Shown piece by piece: positions 7,413 through 18,135 of a stretch of 58,210 bases of DNA. Source of the stretch: a virus; IMG/VR virus record IMGVR_UViG_3300007735_000763, positions 1 through 58,210 of that record; one strand, written 5' to 3'. A model generated the notes under the pieces. The model was given only the letters and a program-made list of their open reading frames with translations, did not search any database and was not told the DNA's origin. Position 1 is the first letter of the stretch, and each line of letters opens with the position of its first letter. Both the position numbers and the translations under genes were made by a program.

Positions 7413-9554
7413 ATGGAAAATGAAGGCATCATGGCCTTGCCTGAGGGGCAGGGCGCACAACCCGACGCACTCCCTCAACTGTCCAGTGCCGACACCTACG
7501 ATGCGGTGCTCACGGGCCTTGGGAACAACAGCCCAGAGCAGTCCGCTGCCGTAAAGAGTGCGGTTCGTCAGGCCATTGCCGAGCTAAACCTTTCTCCCGA
7601 AGAGCTTGATGCCGTACTCCAGGTGCTGGAGTACATGTCGCAGAACCCGCAGGAGTACGGGAAGCTCCGTCAAAGCCTAATCGACCGGGATCTGATGGAT
7701 CCCGATGACCTGCCCGAGCAGTATGACGCCGAGTTCCTGGGCACCGCCCTCATGGTGCTCAACGAGGCGAAGCTGGCTCGAGCGGAGACCGCACAGGCGG
7801 TCACGCAGATGGCCCCAGAGGTCGAGGGCCTCGGCCCACTGCCCATGGCCGAAGGCGGTCTGGCCGACATGGCCCGTGTGCTGGCTGCGCAAGGCCGTAA
7901 TGGCGACACCATGCTGGCGCATATCACGCCGGCCGAGGCGCGTTTGCTTAAAAGCCGGGGCGGTGCTGGGACATACAACCCGTATACCGGCCTGCCTGAG
8001 TTTTTCCTGAAGAAACTCTTCAAGGGCATCAAAAAAGCAGTCAAGAGTCTTCTCAAGAACCCAATCGTCCGTGTCGTTGCCACCGTAGCACTAGCCTCCT
8101 TTATGGGCCCTGCTGCGGCAAGTGTGGTAGGCACTATCGCTCCTGGCGCTGCGGCTGCTACAGCGGCTGCGGCATCCACGGCGTTGGCAAGCGTGGCTTC
8201 TTCCGCTGCGGTCAGTGCAATGGCGGGGGAGAAGATCGACCCAAAGAGCCTTTTGATCAATGCCGCGACCAGTTACTTTGGAGCAGGCGGCACGATCGGG
8301 GGCTACAACCCTGTTCAAAGCATTGCCAAGTCTGATTTCTTGAGGAACTTTGGCATTACTCCGGGCAGCAGCACGGCAACGGGTATTGCGACAGGCATCA
8401 CCAATACGGCGATCGGCAGAGCCGCCGGCATGGACACGCAACAGGCCTTGTTGATGGGCATTCAAAGCGGCGTAATGGCCGGGATGCAACAGAGCCGAAG
8501 CCTTGCGGATCTCGCTAAACAAACGCCGGATGCGCTTAAGGAGATGGGGTATTCGGATGCCCAGGTTGCAGACATCCAAAAAGGCATTGCACCGGGAGCG
8601 CCTGCCGTTGCTCAGACAAAGCCCGCTGCTACGCCTGCCGAGGTAGAAGGAGCCAAGACTGCGGCAGCTCAAACAGCGGGAGCTGGCGGCATAGAGCAGA
8701 TATCAACGGCGATGGATCTGCCAAGACTATCCAGCCTAACCCCGCCACCTGGCATGCAATATGACGTAGGAACAGGCAAGTTCGTGCCTGTGGGCACTGT
8801 AGGAACCATGGCGCCGAGCGCGGCGGCACCTGGGGGCTTTGACTACACAAAACTGACTGCTGGGCAGCGGTTTGGGGAGATCTTTTCACCTTCGCCGGGC
8901 AACGAAAGCACGATTGTTGATCGCTTGACAAACGCTTTCTTGGTCAACCCCGCCGCAAAAACCGATGTGGGTCGTTATCTCCCGGCGGGGCTGACATTAG
9001 CGGGTATTGGCGCACTAACAGGAAGCTACAAGTCACAGCCCGTAGATCAAAATCCCGCTTTTAACCGGGATTACACCGGCATGAACTACATCCGGGATAA
9101 CCCGCAGCTTTTTGGCGGCAGTTTAGGGCGCGTTGAGGGGATGCCTGCTCCATATAACCCACTTGTGCCCACGTCGCCCTATGGCCCAATGCCTATGGGA
9201 GCCCCTCCTACAGTTATTCCGCGTGGCGCGACTTTACGCCCCGCTGGCATTGTGCAGCCGTATAACATTGCGGGGCTTTACGGGGTGCCTGACCTAAATC
9301 CTCCCGTTGAACAGCCGATCTACATGAACCGGGGTGGTGACCCATCCAAATTTCCGCGTAAAACGGGACCGATCAACGGCCCTGGCACGGGCACTTCAGA
9401 TTCGATTCCCGCCATGCTGTCCGACGGGGAATTTGTATTTACGGCCAAGGCCGTTCGTAACGCCGGCGGCGGCAGTCGTCGCAAGGGCGCGAAGCGTATG
9501 TATGCCTTGATGAAAAAACTTGAAGGCGGACCAGTCATGAAGGGTGACGCATAA
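7413..9554 (+). CDS. Internal virion protein with hydrophobic Ala/Gly core
   Basis: 713 residues from the ATG at 7413, six bases after GAAAGGA. The N-terminal third is helical and acidic. A basic helix (FFLKKLFKGIKKAVKSLL, near 195-212) leads into a long Ala/Gly/Val hydrophobic stretch (about 215-275) that could insert in a membrane. The C-terminus carries GPGTGTSDSIPAMLSDGEFV and KGAKRMYALMKKLE, a signature I associate with virion proteins of aquatic podoviruses. It probably takes part in DNA ejection. Confidence 0.55.
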   Translation: MENEGIMALPEGQGAQPDALPQLSSADTYDAVLTGLGNNSPEQSAAVKSAVRQAIAELNLSPEELDAVLQVLEYMSQNPQEYGKLRQSLIDRDLMDPDDLPEQYDAEFLGTALMVLNEAKLARAETAQAVTQMAPEVEGLGPLPMAEGGLADMARVLAAQGRNGDTMLAHITPAEARLLKSRGGAGTYNPYTGLPEFFLKKLFKGIKKAVKSLLKNPIVRVVATVALASFMGPAAASVVGTIAPGAAAATAAAASTALASVASSAAVSAMAGEKIDPKSLLINAATSYFGAGGTIGGYNPVQSIAKSDFLRNFGITPGSSTATGIATGITNTAIGRAAGMDTQQALLMGIQSGVMAGMQQSRSLADLAKQTPDALKEMGYSDAQVADIQKGIAPGAPAVAQTKPAATPAEVEGAKTAAAQTAGAGGIEQISTAMDLPRLSSLTPPPGMQYDVGTGKFVPVGTVGTMAPSAAAPGGFDYTKLTAGQRFGEIFSPSPGNESTIVDRLTNAFLVNPAAKTDVGRYLPAGLTLAGIGALTGSYKSQPVDQNPAFNRDYTGMNYIRDNPQLFGGSLGRVEGMPAPYNPLVPTSPYGPMPMGAPPTVIPRGATLRPAGIVQPYNIAGLYGVPDLNPPVEQPIYMNRGGDPSKFPRKTGPINGPGTGTSDSIPAMLSDGEFVFTAKAVRNAGGGSRRKGAKRMYALMKKLEGGPVMKGDA

Positions 9555-11311
9555 TGGCCGATACAACCGTTCAACAACAAATTGTTCGCGAAGCCCCAGA
9601 AATCGAGGCATACAAACTCGATTTATTGCAGCAGGCTCGAGATCTGGCGTTTAACGTCAAACGCGATGCTGCGGGCAATATCATCGGTTCCACGACTCCT
9701 CTTTCCCAGCAACTTCCCGGTTACACGGTTGCAGGCTTTTCGCCCGCACAAATCGCTGCAATGCGGGCCGCCGAAACGCAGGGCGTGGGCTCGTATATGC
9801 CCTACATTTCTGCCGCTAATCAGGCAGTTGGAGCAGGGGCCCAAACGACCGCCGAGGCCGCAGACGTACTGCGTGGAGCGGATACGCGCAATCAGTTTTT
9901 TGATGCGCAGCAGGCTATGCGCAATGCCGCATTAGCAGGCAGTGGGATTGCAACTGGAGTAGGGCAGCTCGGCACGGGGCTTGGCTATCTTGACTTGGCC
10001 GCCCAACGCGCTTTGGCCTCCGATGTCTCAGGACGCTTAGGCGGAGCTTACCAAGACGTAGAGACAGGCCTTGGCGCATTAGCCACGGCCCAGAACATGG
10101 CGGCCCTTGCCTCGCAAGCAGAGATGAGGCCTGCGACGGCGGCGATTGGACAAGGACTCACGGGCCTTACCGGTGCGCAGCAGTTGGCTTTGGGCGCTGC
10201 GGGCGCGGACTTCGCCGGATCCCAAGCATTGCTTGGACAAGGCATCGGCGGCTTCCGTCCGGGCATGGAAACCGCTGCCTTTATGAACCCCTATCAACAG
10301 CAGGTGATTGATGAGGCGATGCGCCAAATCAATCGCCAGGGCCAGATCGCCCAGCAGGGGTTGTCTGCCCAGGCGGTTCGTTCGGGCGCATTCGGTGGTG
10401 AGCGAGAAGGCGTGCAACGTGCCGAGCTCGAGCGCGGGCTCATGGAGCAAAAGGCCAACACGATCGCAAGTCTCCTTAACCAGGGTTATTCGCAGGCGCA
10501 GGCCAACGCCATGGCGTCCTTTGAGCAACAGCAGCAGCGGCGCATGCAGGCAGGCCAGACTGTGGGCCAACAGGCGGCGCAACAGGCGCAGTTAGGGCAG
10601 GCGGCTGCGGGGCTTTACGGCAATCTTGCCCAGAACCAAATCGCTGCGGGGCAGGGCCTGGGACAACTTGGCGTGCAGCAGGCGCAACTGGGCCAGTCCG
10701 CTGCGAACATCTACCAGCAAGCGGCACAGAACTACGGCAACCTTGCCGCTCAGACAGGTGCACTTGCAGGCCAAGAGTCAAACATCCAACAGAACATCTC
10801 CAACCTCCTCGCTTCGCAGGCCGAACGCCGTGGGAACGTCGCGCGCACTGCTGCGGATATCTATGGAGCGCAGGCCGGGACGTTCCAGAACATCGGCCAG
10901 GGGATTGGATCGCTGGCTGGGCAGCAGTTTGGCATTGGTCAAAATATTGCGCAGGGTCTGGGTGCGTTGGGCGGTCAGTTGGGCCAACTCGGTGTACAGC
11001 AGGCCGCCTTGGGTCAGACGGCGCAGGCGCTTCAGCAGGGCGACGTCAACTTCCTCTATAACGTGGGTCAGGCGCAGCAGGCCCTCAATCAACAGGTCGA
11101 GGATGCCAAGCGCGCGACTGCATTGCAGTCCATCTATGCGCCGTACCAGCAGGTCGGGTTCCTATCGGACGTCTATCGCGGTGCGCCGTCTACCTCGATG
11201 TCTACAATGGTTGCAAGCCAGCCCACGGCAAGCCCGTTCCAGCAAGCCGTCGGCATCGGACTTGGTGCAGTTGGTACACTGGCAGGCGCAAAGAAGGCCG
11301 GACTTTTCTAA
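9554..11311 (+). CDS. Gln/Ala/Gly-rich internal virion or tail protein
   Basis: 585 residues, low-complexity helical, with phrases repeated throughout such as GQLGVQQAQLGQSA and GQLGVQQAALGQTA. A more conserved centre reads MNPYQQQVIDEAMRQINRQG, then QGLSAQAVRSGAFGGEREG, seen in other phage internal proteins. The C-terminus has a short hydrophobic Gly/Ala helix. It starts one base inside the upstream stop. Candidate for a channel-forming or ejected protein. Confidence 0.5.
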   Translation: MADTTVQQQIVREAPEIEAYKLDLLQQARDLAFNVKRDAAGNIIGSTTPLSQQLPGYTVAGFSPAQIAAMRAAETQGVGSYMPYISAANQAVGAGAQTTAEAADVLRGADTRNQFFDAQQAMRNAALAGSGIATGVGQLGTGLGYLDLAAQRALASDVSGRLGGAYQDVETGLGALATAQNMAALASQAEMRPATAAIGQGLTGLTGAQQLALGAAGADFAGSQALLGQGIGGFRPGMETAAFMNPYQQQVIDEAMRQINRQGQIAQQGLSAQAVRSGAFGGEREGVQRAELERGLMEQKANTIASLLNQGYSQAQANAMASFEQQQQRRMQAGQTVGQQAAQQAQLGQAAAGLYGNLAQNQIAAGQGLGQLGVQQAQLGQSAANIYQQAAQNYGNLAAQTGALAGQESNIQQNISNLLASQAERRGNVARTAADIYGAQAGTFQNIGQGIGSLAGQQFGIGQNIAQGLGALGGQLGQLGVQQAALGQTAQALQQGDVNFLYNVGQAQQALNQQVEDAKRATALQSIYAPYQQVGFLSDVYRGAPSTSMSTMVASQPTASPFQQAVGIGLGAVGTLAGAKKAGLF

Positions 11312-11320
11312 GGGGTCGAC

Positions 11321-13378
11321 ATGGCAAACGCACGAGAAATGTTAGACGACGTCGACAATGTCGGCATCATGCAAGGCTTCATGGACGAGATGGAAGACGA
11401 CATGGAGGAAGAAGAGGGCGCAGACGAGGAATACTCGGCTGCGAAGATGCTCGATCGTCGCCCCGACTCGCCTGAGATCCTCATGAACAACCTTCGCGGA
11501 GACATGCGCTCAGTCGATGCCCGTCGCGAAGAGCTTGCCGATCTTGTAGGCTACGCGGCCGCGTCAGAGACCCCGGACTCTGTGCTTGCCATGCTCCAGC
11601 CTGTGCTCGCGCAGCAGGGCGGTCTTGGCGCGCTTCCACAATCAGGGCCCATGGCTCAAGGGCCACAGGCACCGATGATGCCGCCGCCTCCGGGACCCAT
11701 GGCCCCACCTCCTCCTGGCGCGCCGCCTATGCCGCCCGAGGCCATGATGCCTCCCCCTCCGCAAGACGGAGGCATCGCTGCACTTCTTGCGGCCGGTGCT
11801 CCCGGAGGCGGCCAGGCACCTCCGCAAGCGCCGATCAACATGAGAGACGGCGGGTATGTACAGCATTTTCAGCGCGGGTCAGATGAGGAAGGCGTGACCC
11901 AGTCTGAGGAAGATGATTCGCCTTCCGGGATGCAGGTCACCCCAGACATGGTGCAGCTTGCTCGTGCCGGCTATAACCGACTCTTGACGCAGCAAATTGC
12001 TCCTGAAGTCAACCTGCGCACGCGTACCGCAGAACGAGAAAAGCTCTATCGAGAACTTCTCGGCGACAACAAAGAGATGCAACAGGCGCAGCTCCTTTTG
12101 ATGCTGGGCCAGAAGGGCCTGCAACTTGCCGGCAACGTCGATGCGCAGGGCCGTCCTTTGCGCGGTTCAACATTGAGTCGTTTTGCGACCGTGGCATCCG
12201 AGGTGCCTGGCGCAGTCAGTCAGTTTATCTCTGATGTTGACAAGCGGCAGAACGCGATTCGCATGGCCGCGATTCAAGCGGCAGAAAAAGAGTCCGAACA
12301 GACGCGAGAGAGCAATCTCAGGCTCATCGAATCGCAGCGTAAGGCGTTTGGTGACATCCTTAAGAGCGCAAAAACTTCGCTGGGAGACTTTGGTAAGGGC
12401 GGTCTTGGCCCGCATTGGAACTTTGTTTTGAGGCCGGGGGTCGCTCAAGCGTTTGCGGACGGCGAACTGGACACCGACGACGCCAATCGGTTTGTCGCTT
12501 CGGCAAACGTCATTCTTGCAGACGGCCGTCCGAGGACAGAACGCTTTACCAATGATCAAGGCTATCTCGTCACTCGGCAGGTTCCGGGGTACGAAGTGCC
12601 TTGGTTGAGCCAAGCGTTGAATCAGGGGATTCCGCTATATCGCCAAGGGCCGCGTCCCGCGACAAAACCGAATACGGTTCCTATTGGCGCAGGGACCATC
12701 TCTCCTGATGCTGCGCCAGCGCCGGCTGCGGAACCTACAGGAGAGCCTACAGCAGAACCCACAGTGGCACCTACGGCAGCGCCCGCGACGGGCCCTGCCG
12801 CAACTAGCGGGATAAGTGCCGCCGAGCGTCAGTTTGCGCAGCCCACGATCTGGGCCGCTGCGCAGCAGGGTATTGGCTTTATCCCCAAGCTTAGTTCTGA
12901 GCTTGCTCGTCGGCTTCCGGTAAATATTGCTGGCGAACTGGGGCGCACCCAGCAACAGGCTGCGGAAACGATTGCTAAACTTGCTCCGCGCGTTGCAATT
13001 GCCTTGCGTGAAACGACTAAGCTTGCGGAGGGCGAGCGGCAGGATATCAACATGTACCTGAACCTCGACCCGCAATATCTTGAGAACCGTGTTGGTTACC
13101 TTAACAACTTGGTTTCTCTCGGTCAGGTGCTTTATCGCATCCGTAACGACGCATTGGACAAGGCTTCGGATCGCACTCTGTCAAACACGGTTGCTAATGA
13201 ACAGCGCATGAAGGCAAGCGAGATCCAAGCGGTAATTAACATGGTGGGCATACCGCCGGTCGTGTCGACCCGTGAGGAATACCTTAGACTACCAATCGGC
13301 GCTCAGTTCCTTGTGTTTAACCGCGAAAAGCAGGCTTGGGTGCCGGATACTCGAAAAGCGTTGCCTGACGAACAGTAA
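11321..13378 (+). CDS. Large virion protein with acidic N-terminus and Pro-rich linker
   Basis: 685 residues. A very acidic start (MEDDMEEEEGADEEY, near residue 25) is followed by a Pro/Met/Gly linker (about 115-155), a helical middle and an Ala/Pro/Thr repeat linker (near 465-490). The C-terminal 190 residues are helical. It lies between two other internal virion candidates, with 10- to 15-base gaps. No enzyme motif seen. Confidence 0.5.
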   Translation: MANAREMLDDVDNVGIMQGFMDEMEDDMEEEEGADEEYSAAKMLDRRPDSPEILMNNLRGDMRSVDARREELADLVGYAAASETPDSVLAMLQPVLAQQGGLGALPQSGPMAQGPQAPMMPPPPGPMAPPPPGAPPMPPEAMMPPPPQDGGIAALLAAGAPGGGQAPPQAPINMRDGGYVQHFQRGSDEEGVTQSEEDDSPSGMQVTPDMVQLARAGYNRLLTQQIAPEVNLRTRTAEREKLYRELLGDNKEMQQAQLLLMLGQKGLQLAGNVDAQGRPLRGSTLSRFATVASEVPGAVSQFISDVDKRQNAIRMAAIQAAEKESEQTRESNLRLIESQRKAFGDILKSAKTSLGDFGKGGLGPHWNFVLRPGVAQAFADGELDTDDANRFVASANVILADGRPRTERFTNDQGYLVTRQVPGYEVPWLSQALNQGIPLYRQGPRPATKPNTVPIGAGTISPDAAPAPAAEPTGEPTAEPTVAPTAAPATGPAATSGISAAERQFAQPTIWAAAQQGIGFIPKLSSELARRLPVNIAGELGRTQQQAAETIAKLAPRVAIALRETTKLAEGERQDINMYLNLDPQYLENRVGYLNNLVSLGQVLYRIRNDALDKASDRTLSNTVANEQRMKASEIQAVINMVGIPPVVSTREEYLRLPIGAQFLVFNREKQAWVPDTRKALPDEQ

Positions 13379-13393
13379 GAGGTCTATTCCAAG

Positions 13394-16300
13394 ATGGAAG
13401 ACGAACCGCAGTTTACACAGGAAGACCTCCAGGCACTTTTGGCCACGCCTCCTGGCTCCCCACGACCCGATGTAACCGTAACGCGTATTGGGGATCGTGA
13501 GATCGAGCCAGTTGAGCCTTTGATCTCTCGACAGATCAAGGGAGACCCCTCGGCCATCGCCATGAAAGAGCCTGGCCAGCCAGGCGGTCGTACGGCTTCG
13601 CCGGATTCATTGAGTCAAGAAGATCTCGCGGCCTTTGGTCACGTGCCTGACTCAGCGGGGGCTAACACTGCGGATGCAGCGAAGCAGTATGCTCGAGGCA
13701 CCGCAGCGGGTCTTCTTGAGACCGGACCTGCGATCTCTGGCGCTATCTTTGGCGGACGCATGGGCGCCATGATGGCGTACGGCATGGGCCCTCTGGCGCC
13801 GTATGCGCCTGTCATTGGCGCAGGCGCTGGATTTATGGCCGGTCTTTTGACAGGAAAGCCCCTGTCAGAACTCCTGGTCGAAGCCCCGGAAAGTAAAGAT
13901 CTCGTCCCTTATTTTGAAGGCGGCAAGACTTTTGGCGATACGATTGCTTTTGCACCGGCTGCTTTCTATCTCCCGTCGGCACTGGGCACCAGAATCGGCC
14001 CTTATATCAGCAGACTCGGAGAGTTTGCTCGTAAATCCCCTAAGTCATATCTACTTGGCGAAACAACGGGCGGTTTGTCGAGTTCCGTAGGCACCATCCT
14101 GGCGGAAGAGGCTGCGCCAGGTCAGGCGGGTGTGCGCTTTGCTAGTGAACTGACCTTTGGTATTGCAAACCCCGCTCGATTTGTCCCGAACCTGACATCC
14201 TGGGGCGCAAGTAAGATTAAAACGCTTTGGGCCCTGCGCACGGCGGAGGGGCGCGAGGCTTTTGTTACCGCTGGAGCGGAGTCTGCACGAGATGAAGCTA
14301 CTCGCCGGCTGATTCAAATCCTTGAGCAGCAGGGCGAAGACATCCCTGGTCTCATCAAGGCCCTAGAAGAGCCCCTTCCGGGTGCTCCAGCCGTCAGTTA
14401 TCCCCCCGGCGGCCAACGCGGGCAGATGACTGGCCCCACCGCTGCACAAAAGACGGGCTCGGTTGCGCTTTCACAACTCGAAGCCGCGCTTGGTACGTTG
14501 GATCCTAACTTTAGCGCGGAACTGACCGAGCAAGGGCGGCAGGCGTTGCTTGCTTTCTCTCGCGTCGTAAACAAGCTCCAAGAAGCGGGGTCGCCGGAGG
14601 CGCTTCAGATCGCCGCAGAGATGCGTGAGCAGTTCTTTACCAACGCGATCAACAATCGCATGGAAAGAGCCAATGCCCGCGCGGCAGAAAGGATTGCTCG
14701 AATCAGTCGCGACACTCCGGCGGCGCGCGTACAGATCGGACAGATCGTGCGCGACGAGGTTGAACAAGCGCTCGAGAACGCCCGTGCAGCAGAGCGTTTT
14801 TATTGGGAACGCGCTGATCGTGAGGCTATGCGCCCTCAGGGAACCATTCGGGTGCAGGACCAGGCCGCTATGTCGCCTTTGGTCGACGCAGCCTATAAGC
14901 GAGAAGCCAGTCTTGTGCTTCAAAGCCTCCGCCAGGCCCGTGACATTAACGTCAACGATGTAGGCCAGGTCTCTCGCTACACGAAAGAAAAAGCCGTCTC
15001 TATTGCTGAGTTCATCCGTCGTAATGGCGGTATTACGGATATTGGTGGCGAACTCGCTGCGCGAGATATCAATAACAAGCGATTCCGTGGCCTCGTCAAA
15101 GCGCCGCGTGAGACGCAAAGTGGCGTGTTGCTACCAAAGGACCCGCGATCGGGCGAAGACGCCGTACGCGAGAAGCTCTTTGACGCGGGATATTTCCCTG
15201 GTAAGCGTAACTACAGCGACATCACCCTCGAAGAAATTGCCGATGCGTTGGAGCAGGACCTTTCCGGTAACCGTTTTTGGCAGGGCACGGTGCGCGAGAA
15301 GTTGGCGCCCGTCTTTGCAGAACGCGAAGTCATTGATGAATGGGCCTCGCAAGGCATCGATCGCAGCATGGACGTTGCGAGCATCGCGGCTCGGATGCGG
15401 TCGCTTGACGAAGCAGCGCGTAAATCCGGTACTACGACCTATGTAAACGTAGAGCGCATTGCTGGCCCTGGGGTCAAGACGATCCCGCGCCCGCGTCAGC
15501 TTATCCCCGAAAACACCGTACGCGCGTACCTCGAGCGTGTGGCCCAGATTGGCCCAGCATTAACGGATTCGATGATCCCGGCGGATGTCCGGCGCATCAT
15601 GTCTAGTCTGGGCATTGGCGATGAGGCGATCGCGCTGTATCGCCGAGGACGTGCCACGGATCAGTTTGCCAAGACGGGCAAGGTGCATTATCGGTACTTG
15701 CCCCGTCCCGAGCAGCTCTCAAAGATCAAGCCGGGCGATCTGATCAACTATCGATCAAACCTCCTTGCACTGGGCAGACAAGCGCGTGCTCGAGGCGAGG
15801 TCTCTGATGCAAGTTTTTACAGCTATCTCGCAGAGTCGATGCTGGATGACCTGTCGAAGCTCGATAACCCCGCCTATGACAAAGCGCGTGAGTTCTCGAA
15901 CGCGTTGAACGACACCTTTACCCGGACGTTTGCTAACGACTTGTTGGGCACCGCCCGCACTGGAGCAGACAGGTTCCCTGCGGAGACTTTGGTCGAGGAT
16001 GCCTTTGGTGTTGGTGCGGATCTCACCGCCCTTCGCATGAAAGAGATTGAGAACGCCGTGGGTTTCATGCGCGATCGGCTTGCTAAAGCCGCCGCTGAAG
16101 CGCCTGCGGTAATCCCTGGCGATACGCGTTTTGAAGACGAAGCCAGGATGCTTCGTGAGTTTGCGCAGGTCTCTACGAGGGGGGTTTCCTCGATCCAGGA
16201 CGCGCAGAACCGTGTACTTCGCCTACTTGCCTCTAAAACTATTCGGCAAGATCCCGCGACAAACACGCTGCGTCTCAATAACACCCAGCTGAATAAGTTT

Positions 16301-17428
16301 GTAGCGGAGAACAAACCTCTGCTAGATCAGCTCGGTATCACGGGCGATCTGACGGATGCGGTGCAGGCAGAGAATGTCCTTCGCGCGGTGCTCGAGCAGA
16401 ACAGTGTCTTGAACAAAAACGTCCGCAATCAGACGGCCTTCTCGCAGGTCTTGTCCTTTGAGAATCCGACCAATGCGATTGCGGCGGCCCTGCGTAGCAA
16501 GTTCCCCATGCGAAGCATGGCGCGGATTGCTCGTCTTGCGCAGCGCGGCGGCCCGGAGGCCATGGAAGGGCTCAAGTCATCGTTGTATGACTATGTCTTC
16601 ACCAAGGCCTCTGGCGGCACGGACGTTCTTGACCCGAAGAAGTTCAAGGACGCGTTCTTTAAGCCGTTTGCCAAGGATCAGCCAGCACTTGCCGACATCA
16701 TGCGCACTCAAGGCATCATGTCGCCACAGGAACTGACTAATGTTCGTCGTCTCGCAGACCAGATGCTTCGCATCGAAGATGCGATGGATAACAAAGTAGC
16801 GCTTCAGAACATCATCCAGGGCGCAGATGCGGTCAGCGAACTTGCGATGCGCGTGATCGGTTCCAAAATCGGTACGACGGCCTCTGGTGGTGGCCCTGGT
16901 GCGTTGATCGCGGCGTCCGCAGGCTCGAAGGCCATCCGTCAGATCTTTGACAAGATGCCGATGATGATGGTGCGCAAGACCATCCAGCGTGCTGCCCAGG
17001 ATCCGACGCTGATGGCGCAGTTGCTGCGTCGAGCGCCCTCTGAGCGCGAAAAGTTCCAGCTTGCCAAGTCCATGCATGCGTACATGCTGGCCGCTGGGTT
17101 GAACTATGCGACGTACGAAGAGCCGCCTGAAGCAAAGGTCGCGACCCAAGGACCACGGGCCTCGGATCAGTTGCAGAATATCCAGGATATCTACAACCGC
17201 CTGCGCGGACGGCCGCAGCCTCCGGCTCCGACCACAAGAGGCGCCCCAGGGCTCCCGCGTCAAGGGGCGGCTCCGCCTACAACGGGCGCCCCGGCAGGGG
17301 GCGGAGCACCGACGGCAGGAGCTCCTACGCAGAGTCGGCAGATGCTTCAGCAGCTCTTCCCATACGATGCGATCGTAGGGGCCGCAGCGCTGTCTCAGAA
17401 TCCGGCGATGCAGCCTCCGGTGGCCTAG
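13394..17428 (+). CDS. Giant internal virion protein (1344 residues)
   Basis: The largest gene in the window. An N-terminal acidic segment leads to Gly/Ala-rich hydrophobic stretches (about 110-160, GAIFGGRMGAMMAYGMG...) likely to be membrane active. A long alpha-helical body with many charged residues and a Pro/Ala/Gly-rich C-terminal linker follow. Size, position after the other internal proteins and composition fit an ejected protein like T7 gp16. No lysozyme or transglycosylase motif is visible. Its stop codon overlaps that of the converging minus-strand gene at a shared CTAG. Confidence 0.5.
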   Translation: MEDEPQFTQEDLQALLATPPGSPRPDVTVTRIGDREIEPVEPLISRQIKGDPSAIAMKEPGQPGGRTASPDSLSQEDLAAFGHVPDSAGANTADAAKQYARGTAAGLLETGPAISGAIFGGRMGAMMAYGMGPLAPYAPVIGAGAGFMAGLLTGKPLSELLVEAPESKDLVPYFEGGKTFGDTIAFAPAAFYLPSALGTRIGPYISRLGEFARKSPKSYLLGETTGGLSSSVGTILAEEAAPGQAGVRFASELTFGIANPARFVPNLTSWGASKIKTLWALRTAEGREAFVTAGAESARDEATRRLIQILEQQGEDIPGLIKALEEPLPGAPAVSYPPGGQRGQMTGPTAAQKTGSVALSQLEAALGTLDPNFSAELTEQGRQALLAFSRVVNKLQEAGSPEALQIAAEMREQFFTNAINNRMERANARAAERIARISRDTPAARVQIGQIVRDEVEQALENARAAERFYWERADREAMRPQGTIRVQDQAAMSPLVDAAYKREASLVLQSLRQARDINVNDVGQVSRYTKEKAVSIAEFIRRNGGITDIGGELAARDINNKRFRGLVKAPRETQSGVLLPKDPRSGEDAVREKLFDAGYFPGKRNYSDITLEEIADALEQDLSGNRFWQGTVREKLAPVFAEREVIDEWASQGIDRSMDVASIAARMRSLDEAARKSGTTTYVNVERIAGPGVKTIPRPRQLIPENTVRAYLERVAQIGPALTDSMIPADVRRIMSSLGIGDEAIALYRRGRATDQFAKTGKVHYRYLPRPEQLSKIKPGDLINYRSNLLALGRQARARGEVSDASFYSYLAESMLDDLSKLDNPAYDKAREFSNALNDTFTRTFANDLLGTARTGADRFPAETLVEDAFGVGADLTALRMKEIENAVGFMRDRLAKAAAEAPAVIPGDTRFEDEARMLREFAQVSTRGVSSIQDAQNRVLRLLASKTIRQDPATNTLRLNNTQLNKFVAENKPLLDQLGITGDLTDAVQAENVLRAVLEQNSVLNKNVRNQTAFSQVLSFENPTNAIAAALRSKFPMRSMARIARLAQRGGPEAMEGLKSSLYDYVFTKASGGTDVLDPKKFKDAFFKPFAKDQPALADIMRTQGIMSPQELTNVRRLADQMLRIEDAMDNKVALQNIIQGADAVSELAMRVIGSKIGTTASGGGPGALIAASAGSKAIRQIFDKMPMMMVRKTIQRAAQDPTLMAQLLRRAPSEREKFQLAKSMHAYMLAAGLNYATYEEPPEAKVATQGPRASDQLQNIQDIYNRLRGRPQPPAPTTRGAPGLPRQGAAPPTTGAPAGGGAPTAGAPTQSRQMLQQLFPYDAIVGAAALSQNPAMQPPVA

Positions 17429-18135
17429 CTAAAGTACTTAGCCATCTGGTCGCAGTCTTCGTCGTGGTAACACTCGACGCGCTTCAGCCATTCGTCTTTG
17501 TATCGGTCGAACTCCGAGCCCGTGGTGCTGAACTCCTGCGTGCCGCCTGATTGCAGCGCGATCAGCACGTAGCCGTGCTTGATCGAAGTGCCGTGCACGA
17601 TGTCGTGCGCGAGCGCGTAGGCAGCGAGCTGATGGAAATAATCCTGAATCCATTCGTGCTTTTTGGGCTTTAGGGACTGTTTGAAGTCGACAATGGCCGG
17701 ATTCCCACGGTAAACGCCTACCAAATCCGTCGTCCCGGCGTACTTACCAGGGTAGTGAAGCGCCACTTCGGACCCCCAGATCTCCCCGAGATTGACGAAA
17801 TACTCGTTCACCAGGCGATATCCCATCTCGTAGCCCTTGGTCATGAGCCAGTTGGTGGGTTTTGGTAGGTCACGGTACGCGATCATCCGCTCGATCACAT
17901 TGTGCATGTGCGTCCCAACGGTCGCCGCTTCGTTCTTGATCCGGTTTGCTTCCTCCTGCCCAACCCTCGCGGCCCACGCGTCAAGGGATTTCTTGTCCTT
18001 GGTCGCAGAGAGGATCGTGGTCACGCTAGGCAATGCAACGGCATTCCCATCCACGTATCGACGTCCGTCCGGGGTATCGACCCGTTCAAGCTTTTCGTAC
18101 TTGTAGAGCCGTTTGATCGGGATCAGATCAACCAT
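17425..18135 (-). CDS. PD-(D/E)XK exonuclease, RecB/MGME1-like
   Basis: 236 residues. Motifs in order: SVTTILSATK...LDAWAARVGQEEANRI (35-66), GTHMH (74-78), acidic E123 in SEVAL, D137 in AGTTD, D150-F-K152, and QLAAY (169-173). This is the layout of the RecB-type single-strand exonucleases including mitochondrial MGME1 and many phage nucleases. The active site is DFK rather than the common D/ExK. Start ATG follows GGAGGTG and overlaps the upstream helicase by 13 bases. Likely acts in recombination or replication end processing. Confidence 0.8.
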   Translation of the reverse strand: MVDLIPIKRLYKYEKLERVDTPDGRRYVDGNAVALPSVTTILSATKDKKSLDAWAARVGQEEANRIKNEAATVGTHMHNVIERMIAYRDLPKPTNWLMTKGYEMGYRLVNEYFVNLGEIWGSEVALHYPGKYAGTTDLVGVYRGNPAIVDFKQSLKPKKHEWIQDYFHQLAAYALAHDIVHGTSIKHGYVLIALQSGGTQEFSTTGSEFDRYKDEWLKRVECYHDEDCDQMAKYFS